Source: Delphinapterus leucas (taxonomy: Eukaryota; Chordata; Mammalia; Artiodactyla; Monodontidae). From it: 64,000 bases of DNA. The notes under the pieces were generated by a model that was not told the origin of the DNA, searched no databases, and saw only the letters and a program-made list of their open reading frames with translations. The position numbers and the translations under genes are program-made. This document shows positions 1-11,279 of the stretch, piece after piece. How positions within the stretch are numbered: position 1 is the stretch's first letter; each line of letters opens with the position of its first letter. Location of the stretch: the NCBI RefSeq assembly GCF_002288925.2, contig NW_022098043.1, positions 6,496,901 through 6,560,900 on the forward strand. The letters are read 5' to 3'.

Positions 1-535
1 TGGTCTGAAAACCTGGGAGACAAAGCAAGAACTGTCCCTCGCACTTTTCCACCCAAAGTTATCCTTGGTTCAAATGAAAAGGAAACAGCAATTACTGTAA
101 ACATCAGGATCCATAAGCACTACAATTGTTTTCATACACGTCACGATGCCGGTAATGCACCCTCGCTAAGGCACAGAGAGGTTGTGAGTCACGGGCAGTT
201 TCCAGGGCTAACACTGTAACTACACTGCTTCCTCTATCACTCCAGAAACCGTCCAAGAGTGAGTGAGAACCATGATAATTTTGAATCCCCTCTGAATCTT
301 AGGGACTTTGATATTTACGCCATTGAAAGTATAAAATTAGTTGAGACACCTCCCACAGATCATCAAACGCCAGTGCAAACACTAGCAAGCTGTGGTGACA
401 ATGAACGAACACAGTAGGTTGGGACATAACACAGTGGTTCCTGTAGTGTGTTCCACAAGATATAGTTATCATGGAAAGGAAGAAGAGTTACATGGTCAAA
501 TAAATTCAGGCAAAAAGTAGGTTGAACAAAATCAA
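1..535. other. Unassigned sequence
   Basis: I recognise no exon, RNA gene or clear repeat here. Short stretches near 150-210 faintly resemble a decayed MIR but are too degraded to call. The block ends at the target site of the first SINE. Confidence 0.5.
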
Positions 536-547
536 TCCAGTTTCTTT

Positions 548-868
548 TTCTTTTTTTTTTAAGAAGATGTTGGGGGTAGGATTTTATTAATTAATTTATT
601 TATTTTTGGCTGTGTTGGGTCTTCGTTTCTGTGCGAGGACTTTCTCTAGTTGTGGCAAGCTGGGGCCACTCTTCATCGCGGTGCGCGGGCCCCTCACTAT
701 GGCGGCTCTCTTGTTGCGGAGCACAGGCTCCAGACGCGCAGGCTCAGTAGTTGTGGCTCACGGGCCTAGTTGCTCCGCGGCATGTGGGATCCTCCCAGAC
801 CAGGGCTCGAACCCGTGTCCCCTGCATTAGCAGGCAGATTCTCAACCACTGCGCCACCAGGGAAGCCC
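548..868 (-). mobile_element. CHR SINE, long form (CHR-1 type)
   Basis: This is a tRNA-derived cetacean SINE read on the minus strand. The T-rich stretch at the left is its A-rich tail, and 'ccaccagggaagccc' at the right is the reverse complement of its tRNA-like head. A perfect 12-bp target-site duplication, tccagtttcttt, flanks it at 536-547 and 869-880. The body includes the 'ggctgtgttgggtcttcg' segment found only in the long form here. The open frames across it are not genes. Confidence 0.92.
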
Positions 869-1034
869 TCCAGTTTCTTTCATGCAGGACTTCTCAGAGC
901 CTTTAATATGCTAAGGAATATTGTGACTTTCCAAGGGGGAGAAATAGTTTGCAACATTTCCCAAAATACTTTGCCCCAAAAGTTCTTTTTAGCATACCAT
1001 CTGGTGGTTCTTACATCCCTTGGGAAACACTTGG

Positions 1035-1235
1035 GGCATGGAAAGATTGTAGGATTTGGAGTCAGAACACCTGGATTTAGAGTCCAACCCTGCCATTTGG
1101 CAGCTGTGTGAACTATTTTGACCCTCAGCTTCCTCATCTGTAAAATGGGATCATTATAATTACTGCCTTACATGTTTTATTTTTGCCTTGTTGTAAGGGT
1201 TGTGTATATGAAGTCATCCATCAGAGTGCCTGGAA
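1035..1235 (+). repeat. MIR SINE
   Basis: Sense MIR. It runs from 'ggagtcagaacacctgg' through 'cctcagcttcctcatctg' and 'taaaatgggatcattata' to 'agagtgcctggaacaa', in the order of the MIR core and tail. It is clearly diverged. Confidence 0.8.
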
Positions 1236-1799
1236 CAACGAGCTCTTCTCTGATTTAAATTCAGCTCTTGCAGCAGAATTATCAAAGGATGCAAATACTG
1301 CCCACACACTGAATTCCCCAGGTACAGAAATCTGATAGCCTAGGGAACTCGATGGCTTACTTACGTCAGGCCTGTTAAGGCTGTCACCCAGATAGCTGAT
1401 GTCTCCCACCGATGTCACTGGGAGCTTCAAAAACGGTAAATGTCAATGTCAAATGGTTCCTGCCAACAGGTTGGGGTGCACGTATTGGGGGAGGGAGAAA
1501 TTTCATGTCAGCCAAGAACAGAAACCTTCGGGGAATTTCTTTGTCCAGTAGCCATGGCTGTCTAATTACCCTCAGGACCATCAGACCTTTGATTTTAGAA
1601 ATCCTTAAGTTACTGAAACTTGTGTCACAAGCTTTGCAAATCCTACCCTATGAATATAGGGTGTGCAAAAATATTTTTTTAAAGGATGCTGGATTTGGCG
1701 GCACTGAAGTTTTACAAGATACAGGGCTGGCTAAGAGGGTAAGTGAGATTATAGCGGGGCCTACCCAGAATCTGTCCTTTGGGGAACAAGTGGGGCTGG
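1236..1799. other. Unassigned sequence
   Basis: No recognisable gene or repeat. The 143-residue open frame here shows no protein family, splice-site pattern or codon signature that I can support. Confidence 0.45.
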
Positions 1800-2020
1800 G
1801 AGGAGGTCGCTCAGCAGCTGTCAGTGACCATCTTCCCTCCTGAAAGCAGGGGAGCCAAGCAGGGAGGAGAGACGGATGCACTGGCCCTGATCCCCAAGAC
1901 TGGTCTTTCAAATCTGGGAGCTTCACCTGTCAGTCAATACATTTTCTTTTTCCCTTAAACTGAGTTATGTTTCTGTCTCTTCAGCCAAAAGAGTCTTGAT
2001 TAATAAAAGGAGTGTTTGAA
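1800..2020 (+). mobile_element. ERVL-type LTR, 3' end fragment
   Basis: The order 'gtcaatacattttctttt', 'ttaaactgagttatgttt', 'gccaaaagagtcttga' matches the 3' end of an old mammalian ERVL-class LTR (LTR16/LTR33-like). Related copies occur near 48.9, 62.4 and 63.0 kb in this window. The subfamily and left border are uncertain. No viral coding sequence is present. Confidence 0.5.
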
Positions 2021-2035
2021 CTACTTATTCATAAG

Positions 2036-2160
2036 CAGTTTTTCAACAAATGTTTATTGAGCACCTACCATGTGCCAGGCCCTGCTGTGAGCACTAGAAA
2101 TGTATCAGGGAGGAAAGCAGGCCTATTCCCTGTTCTCCTAAACCTTCTAAAGTATAGGCT
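2036..2160 (-). repeat. LINE-2 3' end fragment
   Basis: Antisense L2 tail. It begins 'tcaacaaatgtttattgagc' and continues 'acctaccatgtgccaggc', as in the reverse complement of the L2 3' end. Confidence 0.8.
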
Positions 2161-2224
2161 TATTGGATGAATTAACTTAAAATACTATTTTTATATGTTA
2201 ATTATAGCTCAATAAAAAATAGAC

Positions 2225-2750
2225 AAAAATTTAATTCCTGGTTGTAAAACTAATACAAACTCATTGGAAATATAACGAAACAGTAGAAAGAAGACATATG
2301 CAAAGAAAAGTAGAAGGAAGAAAAAAATCACTTGTAATTCCACCATCCAGGGAAAACCACCATTAATATTTTCATGTATTGTGGTTTTTCTCAAAACAAA
2401 TATGTTTTTAAAAAATGAAATAATGTGGGATATATAGTTTTCATTGTGAGTTTCCACAAAAGCCATCTTGAATATATTCCCATGTCATTAAATATTCTTC
2501 AAAAATATCATTTTGAAAAAACATGATTCAAAGCAGATGCATGACATTTTGCCACATGGATAAACAGAATTTTTAAAAACAAATCTCCTATGGTTGGGCA
2601 ACCAGGTTATTTCCAACATTAAGCTGTTATAAATAACAAGGAGATGGACATGCTTGTACAAAAAACTTTGTAGCTCTTGATTTCTTTAGATAAACCTCCA
2701 GAGGTGGAATTATGGTCGGCCAAAGGAAAGGAACATTTAAATGTTTTTTG
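2225..2750 (-). repeat. Old LINE-1 (L1ME-type) 3' region
   Basis: Reverse complement of an ancient L1 3' untranslated region. Landmarks in order are 'cacttgtaattccaccatcc', 'cccatgtcattaaatattct', 'ttatttccaacattaagctg' and 'aaacctccagaggtggaatt'. It has no coding capacity. Confidence 0.78.
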
Positions 2751-3625
2751 ATGAACATCACAGTTTGCCCTGCAGGGAAGCTGTATCTGCTTGTATCAGT
2801 TACCTGTGGGAGAGGAGCAGGCCCTTTTCTCCTTATCCTTCCTCTTGGGATTTAGCAGGGCCAGGATTAGGTGGGCATAAATTTTAAGGGAGCACCAAAA
2901 ACACTCAGTAATCAAGGTAAATAGTATTTTAACGCACAACTTACAAAATTAATGCAAAAAAGTCCATGATGAACAAAAGATCATTTTAAATAAAAACACA
3001 CTGCCATGAGCCTAAAGAAAAATGTACACCCCAGTTACATCTATATCTATTTTTTAAACATATCTTTTCTAGAATATTAAAGCAGTTGAAAAAATATGAA
3101 AAAAACTGAAAAGTAGATGTCTTAAAATTCTCAATATTAAGTTTAAATATTTGGGAAGTATATTCACATCTTTTGATATGGTTTTATACTCATCATCAAA
3201 CATACTTTCAAAAAGTTTTCTCTTATGTGTCATAATTTATGACTCTTCAATTGAAAACAAAACAAGCAAAGAAATCGATTTTGAATTTTGATTTGAATTG
3301 ATGAGTTTGCTTCCATTCACGCTAGGAAGGCAACGTTACAACAAATTCTGGTTAGAGTAGAAGTAAAATATCTAAACTTAAAATAATGTGAGTTTTAATA
3401 ACCTGTCTTTCACTTTTCAATATTCTTTAATAATCTAGAAAACTTAACTTTAAAAAGCTATGTAAAATATATATATAGGGTGCACACTTTCTTTCCTTTT
3501 GTTTCAGGTTCTACTGTGGCATGGCATAGCACTTGAATAGCCCATTGGTTGTTGATTTGAAAATCAAAACAAATGTCATTTTGTCAACAAGATGACAATG
3601 GTTTCAGATTCATTGTCATTCAGTT
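2751..3625. other. Unassigned AT-rich sequence
   Basis: About 870 bp of AT-rich DNA with no exon or repeat I can name. A short (TA)n stretch lies near 3468-3477. It could be an old transposon or LTR too decayed to recognise by eye. Confidence 0.45.
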
Positions 3626-3715
3626 TTGTGCACATGTTATGCTGGGTCCTGGGGATACGTCCAGAGGTGAATACAACACAATCCCTGCCCTGGAAGTGAC
3701 TGTAATTTACAAAAG
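3626..3715 (-). repeat. Probable LINE-2 fragment
   Basis: Short antisense L2-like segment. 'ggtcctggggatacgtccag' followed by 'acaatccctgccctgg' matches the L2 tail order. Borders are soft. Confidence 0.5.
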
Positions 3716-3764
3716 AGAACTGATGAGGGTGTAATAGATCATTAAGTGGACCTGGCCGTATCCT

Positions 3765-3935
3765 TTATCAGCTCTTTGATCTTGAACTAGCCTTCAAATT
3801 TTCCAGGCTCAATTTTTCCTCTTGTAAAACAGTGATTATAAAACCTCCCTGGCAAGGTTATGATAGGTGAGGCACGAAGAAGCCCACCGTGAATGCTCAA
3901 CACTCAGTAACTGTAACTGTGATGATCAAGGTCAT
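3765..3935 (+). repeat. MIR SINE
   Basis: Diverged sense MIR, seen from 'tgatcttgaactagcc', 'tttcctcttgtaaaacag' and the tail 'gaatgctcaacactcagtaa'. Confidence 0.65.
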
Positions 3936-3954
3936 TTATACATCCAATTAATTT

Positions 3955-4250
3955 GAGGCATTCATTCTGAAAATAATTATGGAACAGTATCTATGTGCCA
4001 GGCATGGTGCTTGGCTCTAAGAATTATACCAACAAAACTTAACCCTTGCCTTCAAGGAGCTTATAATCCAGTGGGGGCAACAGACACACAAATGGCTAAA
4101 TCCCAACATAATGCAATAAGTCCTTGACAGAAGTTGGGTCTTGCAGGATGAATAGGAGTTTGCTAGGTGGTGAAGAGGGGAGAGGGCATTATGGCAAAAG
4201 GGACAGCAGGAGCCGAGACATAGGGGCAGGAAGAGCCTGGGAAACTGTAA
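3955..4250 (-). repeat. LINE-2 fragment
   Basis: Antisense L2. 'ctatgtgccaggcatggtgc' leads to 'cttgccttcaaggagcttat' and 'aatccagtgggggcaaca', then a body segment ending near 'gcaggaagagcctggg'. Confidence 0.75.
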
Positions 4251-4960
4251 AATCCGTGTGCCTGCAAGTGGTGGGTGGAGGGGATCCAGCAGGCTCTCCT
4301 CACCCTTGGAAGAGATTCCTCAGTGATCCCAGCAGCCAGGGCATGAGCTCATCCCTTGCTGTCTGCCTGTGGTCAATAGCGCTTGAGGTGCTGAGCGGTT
4401 GAGGGATTTGATCCAGGTCACAGAGCAAAGGACTCTGGGGCAATTAGTTCAAAGAAGGCCAAACATCGTATTTGTTCTTTGGGAAAAGTTAGAGAAACCA
4501 TGGCATTTATATTTGCTTTTCCTTTTTAAAAATTCCATCTATTAATTCACCTTTCCTTCAACCATCATGCGCGCGGACTGTCCCTGACATTTGGCAATAG
4601 GGGTGCTCAGACACCATTGCCTGTAAACTGCATCTAGTCAATCTGGAACCAGGGTGAATCTGATCAATGTTAATCTTCCCACCCCACCCCACCCCGGGAA
4701 CTCGGTGGAGGTCCAGGGGCATCCTGTCTGGTTGTCTCCCTAATGTTGGGACTGTACCTGGTATAGAACAGGTGCTGGGCAAACATCTGTTGTACCAACA
4801 CAATCCAGATGACTCTGATGCCCTTTAGGGGATGATTTTTCCCCCAGTCTGGTTATGGAGACGAGCTCTCCCTTCTTCTCCGCATCTTCCCAGTTTCCCT
4901 TGCCCTCCATGGGGCCTCCCAGCCTCTCAGTCTGGAAGTTACTGAGCTATAAAGAGACAC
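4251..4960. other. Mostly unassigned, one short L2-like piece
   Basis: No gene seen. The segment near 4735-4805 ('gggactgtacctggtata ... ctgttgtaccaa') looks like a decayed sense L2 3' end. The rest is unassigned apart from the C-rich run annotated separately. Confidence 0.4.
4678..4695 (-). other. G-quadruplex motif
   Basis: The plus strand reads CCC-A-CCCC-A-CCCC-A-CCCC. The minus strand therefore has four G runs separated by single T bases, a strong G4 pattern. Confidence 0.6.
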
Positions 4961-5570
4961 TTAAATGAACGAGAACAGCCTTTAAAGAATCCTTTGAAGA
5001 AAGACTGCAACGTGACTAATCATCTCGTAATTTATTGGCCTGTAAATTTGCATTTTCCTACAATACATTTTTCTTAATAGAGGGCCCTCCCACACCGTGG
5101 ACAAAGGCAATATTTGTTAGGGTTGAGCTTCCCGTTTCGAAGAGTCATTATTATTTCTATGTCTATAGCAAGATCATATGCAGGCAGGGACCAGCAGAGG
5201 GTGGGCAGGGAAGGGCATGGCAGAGAATGGAGCTGGGGCACACAGCTTGGGCCCCATCTTTGCCCCACCCCTTCTCTTCACCCTCATCAAGAGCCCCCTG
5301 TCAGCTCCAAGTCATTCAATACCTGGAACTGCTCCCCACTCCTCGCCCCTCCCCCCTCCCCTCTCTTCCCCTCCCCTCCCCCATCCCTTGGCCAGGGGAC
5401 AGGCTCGGGCAGGATTTATGGGGCTGGCCCCTGCGGAGAGGATCCGGGGATAAATCTCAGCTTATTTAGGAGCGTGATCTACATTTATTGCACTTAATGT
5501 GATCTTTAACGTGTCCAAGAGGGGCCCATAAATCCCAGCCTGGCCAGCTCAGCCAGCAGGGCCCCTGGGC
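4961..5570. promoter_or_regulatory. Candidate conserved regulatory block
   Basis: Repeat-free, compositionally structured sequence. An AT-rich part ('taatttattggcctgtaaat', 5028 on) is followed by a pyrimidine run (5346-5380). Next come 'gatttatggggctg' (5413-5426), 'cttatttagg' (5461-5470, one base off a CArG box) and 'gcccataaatccc' (about 5524-5536). The 14-mer at 5413 recurs at 34123. A regulatory role is inference only. Confidence 0.3.
5346..5380. repeat. Homopyrimidine C/T-rich tract
   Basis: An uninterrupted pyrimidine run of several C3-C6 blocks separated by T. It could form triplex (H-DNA) or, on the purine strand, G4 structures. Confidence 0.7.
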
Positions 5571-5970
5571 CTGGCTCTTCCCCTCTCTGGGGTGAGCTAG
5601 TGGGAGTTCCTGGGTCTTTTGACTCCGTTTGCTTGAGGCTTCTGCCCTGGCTCCGCAGCTAAGGGCTGGTGCCCTCTCTGAGCTTCCTGAAGCCACATGG
5701 CCTAAGCTACACGCTCCCCAGCAGGTACCAGCGGTGTTCACCCTGCTCTCCTTCATGTCTCTGACTCGGTAACTTCTAGGAGCCTTTCCCCAGAGCTAGA
5801 TTTGAAAATGCTAAGATTTTGCAATTAGCATGATGCAGGCGCAGAGGAGGGAGGCGAGCATAGCAGAGGTAGTCTGTTGTAGCAGCACCCCAGACAGGTG
5901 TAGAGGAGAGGCAGATTTTCTGAATGTTAGGATTACTATTATTATAATAAATACGAGCCTGTGTATACAT
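5571..5970. other. Unassigned sequence
   Basis: No recognisable gene or repeat. The open frames are short and without family signatures. Confidence 0.4.
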
Positions 5971-5974
5971 AATA

Positions 5975-6155
5975 ATCAATGTGGATAGCATTTTGCAATT
6001 TATAGATCATGTCCACACCCATCCTTCCCACATCCCAGGGGAAACAATGGCTTGGAGAGGCTCCGACTCTCCCAAATTCACGAGGTTGTTGAACAGCAAA
6101 GCTGGACTTGGAAGCCGGATGCCTGGCTCTTTTCACGGTCCCACGATGCCCCTAT
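5975..6155 (-). repeat. MIR SINE
   Basis: Diverged antisense MIR. 'catttTGCaatttatagatc'-type sequence leads into 'ggaaacaatggcttggagag' and 'aagccggatgcctggctc', the expected reverse order. Confidence 0.6.
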
Positions 6156-6829
6156 GTGTGGGCGCATGTAAGTACCACCAAGAGCACATGTGTACGGCTC
6201 ATACAGATGCCTCATACTGGGAAGCACACCTCGTATATGAGCAGATGCTGGAGCGCTCCCAGCAGGGATTTTGCAGACACACGAGGTCACCACAGGTATC
6301 TCTTAATCCTTCTGCTTCTGGTTTTTTCTTAGCAAAGAGAAACCATGCCTTGCGGTTAGGAGGAGTGTGTATTGGCATGTGTGTCTCTTGAATGTGTGAG
6401 TGTGCGTTTGGGGTGGGATGCGGAAGGGATGGGGAGAGAGGCCCAGTGAGCCCAAGTTCCTAGAAATGATAAAAGCAGCTTTAAGAACTGATTCCAGTAG
6501 TCATAGGTCATTCTCGTCTCTGGGTTTGAGATGATGGCCCCAGCCCCTACTTTGCCATCCGCTGGTGGCATGCCCAGCCCCAAGAAACACACCTGTGTAC
6601 ACATGTGTCTGTACACACATGTGCATGCACACATAAGACACGAGGGTATGAAGCCCAGGACCCAGCAGTGCCGATGTGATCATCAGAACCACCACTTGGG
6701 GTTGAGGGTCATATGTTTTCCTTGGGCGAATGTCTAGAAATGGTGTCGTGTCTGTAACAGAGGTTTGCAGCTGCGCAGGGGAAGGGTTAACAATGGGTGT
6801 TCCACTGAATTTAATGGAAAAGTTATATT
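6156..6829. other. Unassigned, with a TG/CA-rich patch
   Basis: No gene recognised. Around 6588-6634 lies an imperfect tract of alternating TG and CA dinucleotides ('tgtgtctgtacacacatgtg') with dyad symmetry. Confidence 0.45.
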
Positions 6830-7345
6830 TCTGTGCATTATTTTCTGATTATACTACTAATGCATATTCAGTACAGAAAATGTAGAAAACCAGGACCACA
6901 TAATTAAGAAAAAAAAATTTTAAATCATTTGTAATGCTTCATACAGAGATGACTCATTTTTAACTTTTCCAAAGTATATCCTATCAGATTTTTCCCATGT
7001 GTGTATATATTTCTTTAAAACTTGGATTTTCCCATGAATCCTACTTTGAACACTCTTTTTTTCCTTAATATATTGGAACTGTCTCGCCTGCCATTTCACA
7101 TCCTCCTGTCCAAGGCTGTCACAGGATGCCTCACATTCTAGGGCCCAAGAAGGGCCATGATTTTCCTCCCCAAGCAGACATTCAGGTTGATGACTATTTT
7201 GCACTCTTCTAAACAATCCTTAAGGCTAAACCTCAGCACATCCCATTATGGGTTCCTTAGATTAAACTCCTAGAAGTGGAATTGCTGGCTCAAATGTTGT
7301 GCCCATTGGAGAGATTTCCAGTAACTCTCGCTGGGCTGCTCTCTA
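6830..7345 (-). repeat. Old LINE-1 (L1ME-type) 3' region
   Basis: Reverse complement of an L1ME-type 3' region. It starts around 'tacagaaaatgtagaaaacc' and ends with 'aaactcctagaagtggaatt', then 'gctggctcaaatgttgtg'. The middle is poorly preserved. Confidence 0.7.
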
Positions 7346-8360
7346 GAAAGCACGATCTGCTCAAGTTGGACAGGGACCCGCACCTCCACTCAGTGTTGTG
7401 TAGGGTTTTGTTTATAAAGGAGAAGTTTGGGAGTGAGCCCTTGGGAGAAGGGAGCTGGGGTCATCCCATCCCTTATGCTGTGGGGTGCGGTGGCAGAGGC
7501 AGGGACAGGGAGAGACGGAAGAAGAGATTCTACCACCCTGAGTCTTTTGCCGGGGACTGGCCTGGCCTCCTATCGCCTGGCGCTCTGTCTTCCCCTCGCT
7601 AATGCCGTGTCTGTGATCCCCACCCTCGTAGGCACAGGGCAGGAACTGAGTCAACACGCACGAGCGAGCAAATATTTGTTGAATGGACCGATGTTTGCTG
7701 AACGTTCAAAAGTTTGCTGGTAGAACAAATGTCTGTTAAAAGAACACTAGGGTTCTTGGAAAAGCTCCTGCCGGTTCACAGGCTATTTTCCCTTCTCTGG
7801 GGTCCCTGGACCAGAATGGAGGCTCAGAACCCACCTCAGCAGAACCGCACGGATGACGTGTCAGCCAGGCAGCTTCTGCAAGACGGGCCTGGCGTCTGTC
7901 ATCTCTGCGACTCTGGGGTGCAGCGTATCCGCCCCCAGCCCCCCGCCACTGTGTTCCAGAAACGTCGGTTAAATGAATAATTGGTTTCAGATCCCTGCTC
8001 GACTGCCCATTAAATCCCAGGGTGGCCCAGAGCAGCCGGCTTCACCCTCTCAAATGTAAGATGAAAAGACGGGCCTCCCAGTGGTTTTGCACCTTTTTTC
8101 TTTAAAGTAGAATTTTCTCTTCAACCCAACCCCACTCCAAAGTGATGCCTTCCCTCCATCAGTGGAACCCCTAGGGTAGATGATTTGAGAACTGCCAGCA
8201 TGATTTTCATCTGAAGTCCAGACTAACCCAGGGGAGCCCTGCCTGGGACTCACATTGCTTGGCACCAGGAATTTACCCCAGACACAGCTGAACTGTCCAA
8301 GAAACTGGGAGGGAAGTGACTTTTAACCCCCAGGGAGCGCTATGGATTAGATGAAAGCTT
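7346..8360. other. Mostly unassigned
   Basis: A possible short sense L2 tail lies at about 7600-7700 ('gcaaatatttgttgaatgg'). Otherwise I see no gene or repeat. Confidence 0.4.
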
Positions 8361-8364
8361 TGTA

Positions 8365-8670
8365 TCAATGTTAAATCTCCTGGATTGTATGGCTGTGTGA
8401 TCTGTTGTTATGTAAGATAAGATATTTATTCTTCGAAAATATATACGGGAATATAAAGGCGAAGGGCGGCATCACACAGCCTCCTTTCAAATGGTTCAGA
8501 AAAAGTACGAATATGAATATATATGTATGAAAGAACGAAAAAGCAAACATGGCAAAGTGTTAAAGTGATGCATATGGATGATGGATATCCAGGAGCTCTT
8601 GGTACTATTCTTGAAACTTTTCTGTAAGTTCAAATGATCTCAAAATAAGAAAAATTTAAAAACCATCAGT
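8365..8670 (+). repeat. Old LINE-1 (L1MB-type) 3' end
   Basis: Sense 3' end of an old L1. 'tttcaaatggttcagaaaaa', 'catggcaaagtgttaaagtg' and 'ggtactattcttgaaacttt' occur in consensus order, ending at the degraded A-rich tail 'aaaataagaaaaattta'. Confidence 0.8.
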
Positions 8671-9250
8671 CTTTTTCAGAATGCTTGGCAAAAAACATTA
8701 AACATGTAAAAACTCCTCACACACACAAAAATAATGGAAAAGAAGGGACTCCAAGGGAAGGAGACAATACACGTACTATAGGCCTGATCATATTCTTCCC
8801 TTCCTAAGCTGGTAGAAGGCAGGGAAACCCCGCATGTTAAGGAAGCTCACTGGCCAGGATTTGGGATGCACCGAAACTGGGGCTTGGATCCTTCGGTCAG
8901 AACCTGAAGTGGCTCAAGTTCACGACACACTAGCAGTTCCACTGAGGAGTTTGGCTGAGGAATAAGAGCTTTAGGATCGTGCCATTCTGAGCCTCTCAAG
9001 GACGAGGTGGAGGGGTGAGGAGGGTGTGAAGGTCCGGAGATTGTAGGAAGGGGATGCTGGTGTAGAGGGAGGGGTGGCAGAGAAGAAGGGGTGGGGGTCA
9101 GGGAGGCCATGGAAGCAGGAGCTGGGTGACCACTTGGTGGGGATGTTGTCGAGAGGATTCGAGAGATGCTTCCGAGGCCCCTTCCAGGACTGGGAGAGAG
9201 ACTCAGGGTTCAGAGGGGCAAGACATGCGTGCCCCGGTATACCTGCACGC
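8671..9250. other. Unassigned sequence
   Basis: No recognisable gene or repeat. Frames across 8847-9525 are open on both strands but are low complexity (Pro/Ser or His/Thr rich). Confidence 0.4.
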
Positions 9251-9254
9251 GTGA

Positions 9255-9290
9255 GCACACACACACACACACACGCACACACACACACAC
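9255..9290. repeat. (CA)n microsatellite
   Basis: A 36-bp strictly alternating purine-pyrimidine tract of CA repeats interrupted once by CG. A length-polymorphic marker is likely. Confidence 0.9.
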
Positions 9291-9439
9291 TCACACCCAT
9301 CCTGCCTGCGCCCACAAGGAGACCAGAGCTCCCAACATCCATCGCAAATGAGCACACATGTGGGTCCACGTGTGTGAGGGCTGAGAAGCCCAACTGGCTG
9401 GGGGCCTCCAGCGAGGTCATCTGTCGCTTACCCAAAGTC

Positions 9440-9712
9440 CTGAAATCCAAGAAGCTCCGAAACTCGTGAGTTTGTAAAACAACTTGAACTGTCATCAGGC
9501 TATTTATGGTCTTTATTTTTCCCACTTACTGTGAATATTCATAGTTCGCTGCAGAAATATTAATGTATTTGCATACAGAGTACTGCTCAGGCCCCATGGG
9601 GATCATTATATCTGCGGTATGTGCACTGAATTACCCTTCTGGAATCTGAAATGCTCTGAAGTCTGAAACACACGTGGCCCCCAGGATTTCAGAGAAGGGA
9701 CTGTGGACTTGT
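9440..9712. mobile_element. MER2-like (Tigger-class) DNA transposon remnant
   Basis: Motifs 'ctgaaatccaagaagctccg' near the left and 'ggaatctgaaatgctctgaa', 'gtctgaaacacacgtggccc', 'ggatttcagagaagggac' on the right resemble the end regions of MER2. These are read from memory. Terminal borders are not visible and the orientation is uncertain. Confidence 0.5.
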
Positions 9713-9769
9713 ACTAGGGTGAAGTCGTAGTTTCCAGAAGAGGGATGGGGAAACAAGTTACAGTATGCT

Positions 9770-9795
9770 CGTGTGTGTGTGTGTGTGTGTGTGTG
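9770..9795. repeat. (GT)n microsatellite
   Basis: A pure run of about twelve GT units. Confidence 0.9.
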
Positions 9796-10213
9796 AAGGC
9801 TTGATTTGGGTGCCAGTGTCCAGCTGCAGGCAAACTTGACCTCTGTAACAGGCATCCCGATGCTGACTTTAGGTTTGACTGCTAAATACCAGAAGAGGCG
9901 CCTTCATTTACTCATTTTCATTTTGGAGCATCAGTATGGTTGGTTGAAAACAGCAAAGCTCGCTCTATACATACAGCTAAGTCTATACATATAGGTAACG
10001 TGCGGAGGAAGTGGGGAGCCGAGGGAGAGCCGGGGTCACCCACCGATCACCAGGACAGGGTGAGGCCTGGAGTGTCGTCTCAGCCACAGTCTGGCCAGGT
10101 TTCCTGCTTGACCCTTCCTGGCTCTTTGCCTCTGACCTGCCCCTTCTGCTTGCTTGCTTCCTGCTGGACTGTGCTCCACAGGCCCCACCTGACACCTTCA
10201 AAGTCCCAGAGCC

Positions 10214-10385
10214 GGTGTGCCAGGGGGGATGGGGCTGGTGTGCCAGGGTGGATGGGGCTGGTGTGCCAGGGTGACCAGAGCCGGTGTGCCAGGGTGGATG
10301 GGGCTGGTGTGCCAGGGTGGATGGGGCTGGTGTGCCAGGGTGACCAGGGCTGGTGTGCCAGGGTGGATGGGGCTGGTGTGCCAGG
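10214..10385 (+). repeat. 23-bp minisatellite, 7.5 copies
   Basis: Seven full 23-bp units plus an 11-base partial unit. Each starts 'ggtgtgccagg'. Units 3 and 6 carry a variant second half ('gaccagag/ggc'), so the array also repeats as trimers of 69 bp. The unit has no stop codon in several frames, which creates long spurious open frames on both strands. Confidence 0.95.
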
Positions 10386-10484
10386 TAAGAGCGCTTTTAA
10401 TTTCTCTTTCTGTGTGTGTTCCCAGCTCTGCCCTTGCCATCTGGAATTCCCAGAACACACCGGCTACAGTGGAGAAACAGATTC

Positions 10485-10690
10485 GCCGCTCTGGTTCCAA
10501 AGTCAAGACCCATGAGCTGGAATCCTGGCTCTACTGCTGACACCGCATGGCCTCAGGGAAGTCTTTGCTCCTTCCTGAGCCCCTCTCCTCAGCCACCCCA
10601 CATGCCTCTGGGGCTGTTTTTCTCTTGGAGGACGGGATTCCGAAATGAGGTTATACGTGCACGGAGTTGTAAGCAGGGAACGTCATTTAC
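10485..10690 (+). repeat. MIR SINE
   Basis: Diverged sense MIR. 'ctggaatcctggctctactg' is followed by 'catggcctcagggaagtc' and 'ttcctgagcccctctcctca'. Confidence 0.65.
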
Positions 10691-10989
10691 ACTCGAGTGG
10701 TGTGCGTTTTTCTGTTGTACGGCCTGTTTGGCACAGGGGCAGCCAGAGACCAAGAGGACCCCTGATGTCCTGGTTCCCACCCTCTTGCACGTGTTTGAGG
10801 ATCACTTTAGCAAGCATCACCCCTCGCTCACCTGCATCACCAGCTTCCTTCCCTCCGCTGGACCATTCCCATTAGGTTTCACACAGGCAGGAATGCCCCC
10901 ACGTTTTAAAAAAGAAAAAGGAAAAAAGACCCTCTCTACCAAATGCACCCTGGTATACTAGGGATTGGACTGGATTCGTGGAAAGCCTG

Positions 10990-11190
10990 GTGAAATCTGA
11001 GTAACACCTGTAGTCTGGTTACTAGTCTGGTGCTGATGTCAGGGTGTTAGTCTTGACAAATGAAGTGTGGTTATGGGAGACCCTAGCGTTAGGGGAAGCT
11101 GTGTGAAGGGTATATGGGAACGCTCTGTAGTATCTTTGCAACTTTGCTATGAATCTAAAACCATTCCGAAACCAAAAAGGTTACTGAAAA
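10990..11190 (+). repeat. Old LINE-1 3' end
   Basis: Sense 3' end of an L1MA/L1MB-type element. 'agggtatatgggaacgctct' is followed by 'agtatctttgcaactttgct' and 'atgaatctaaaaccattccg', then an A-rich tail. Confidence 0.8.
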
Positions 11191-11279
11191 AAAAAACCTC
11201 TCTCTTGATTCCACACCCCGGCCCATTTTTTGCTTCCTATTTTATCGAAACTCCCCAAAAGAACAGTCACACTCACTGT

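Noticed and set aside
606..830. Open frame starting MAVLGLRFCARTFSSCG, with similar frames at the other SINEs
   Set aside because: The same peptide appears wherever an antisense CHR SINE occurs. It is repeat-derived.
9940..10540. Long open frames with repeated WCARVDGAGVPG-type or HPGTPA-type peptides on opposite strands
   Set aside because: They are translations of the 23-bp minisatellite, open in several frames on both strands only because the unit lacks stops.
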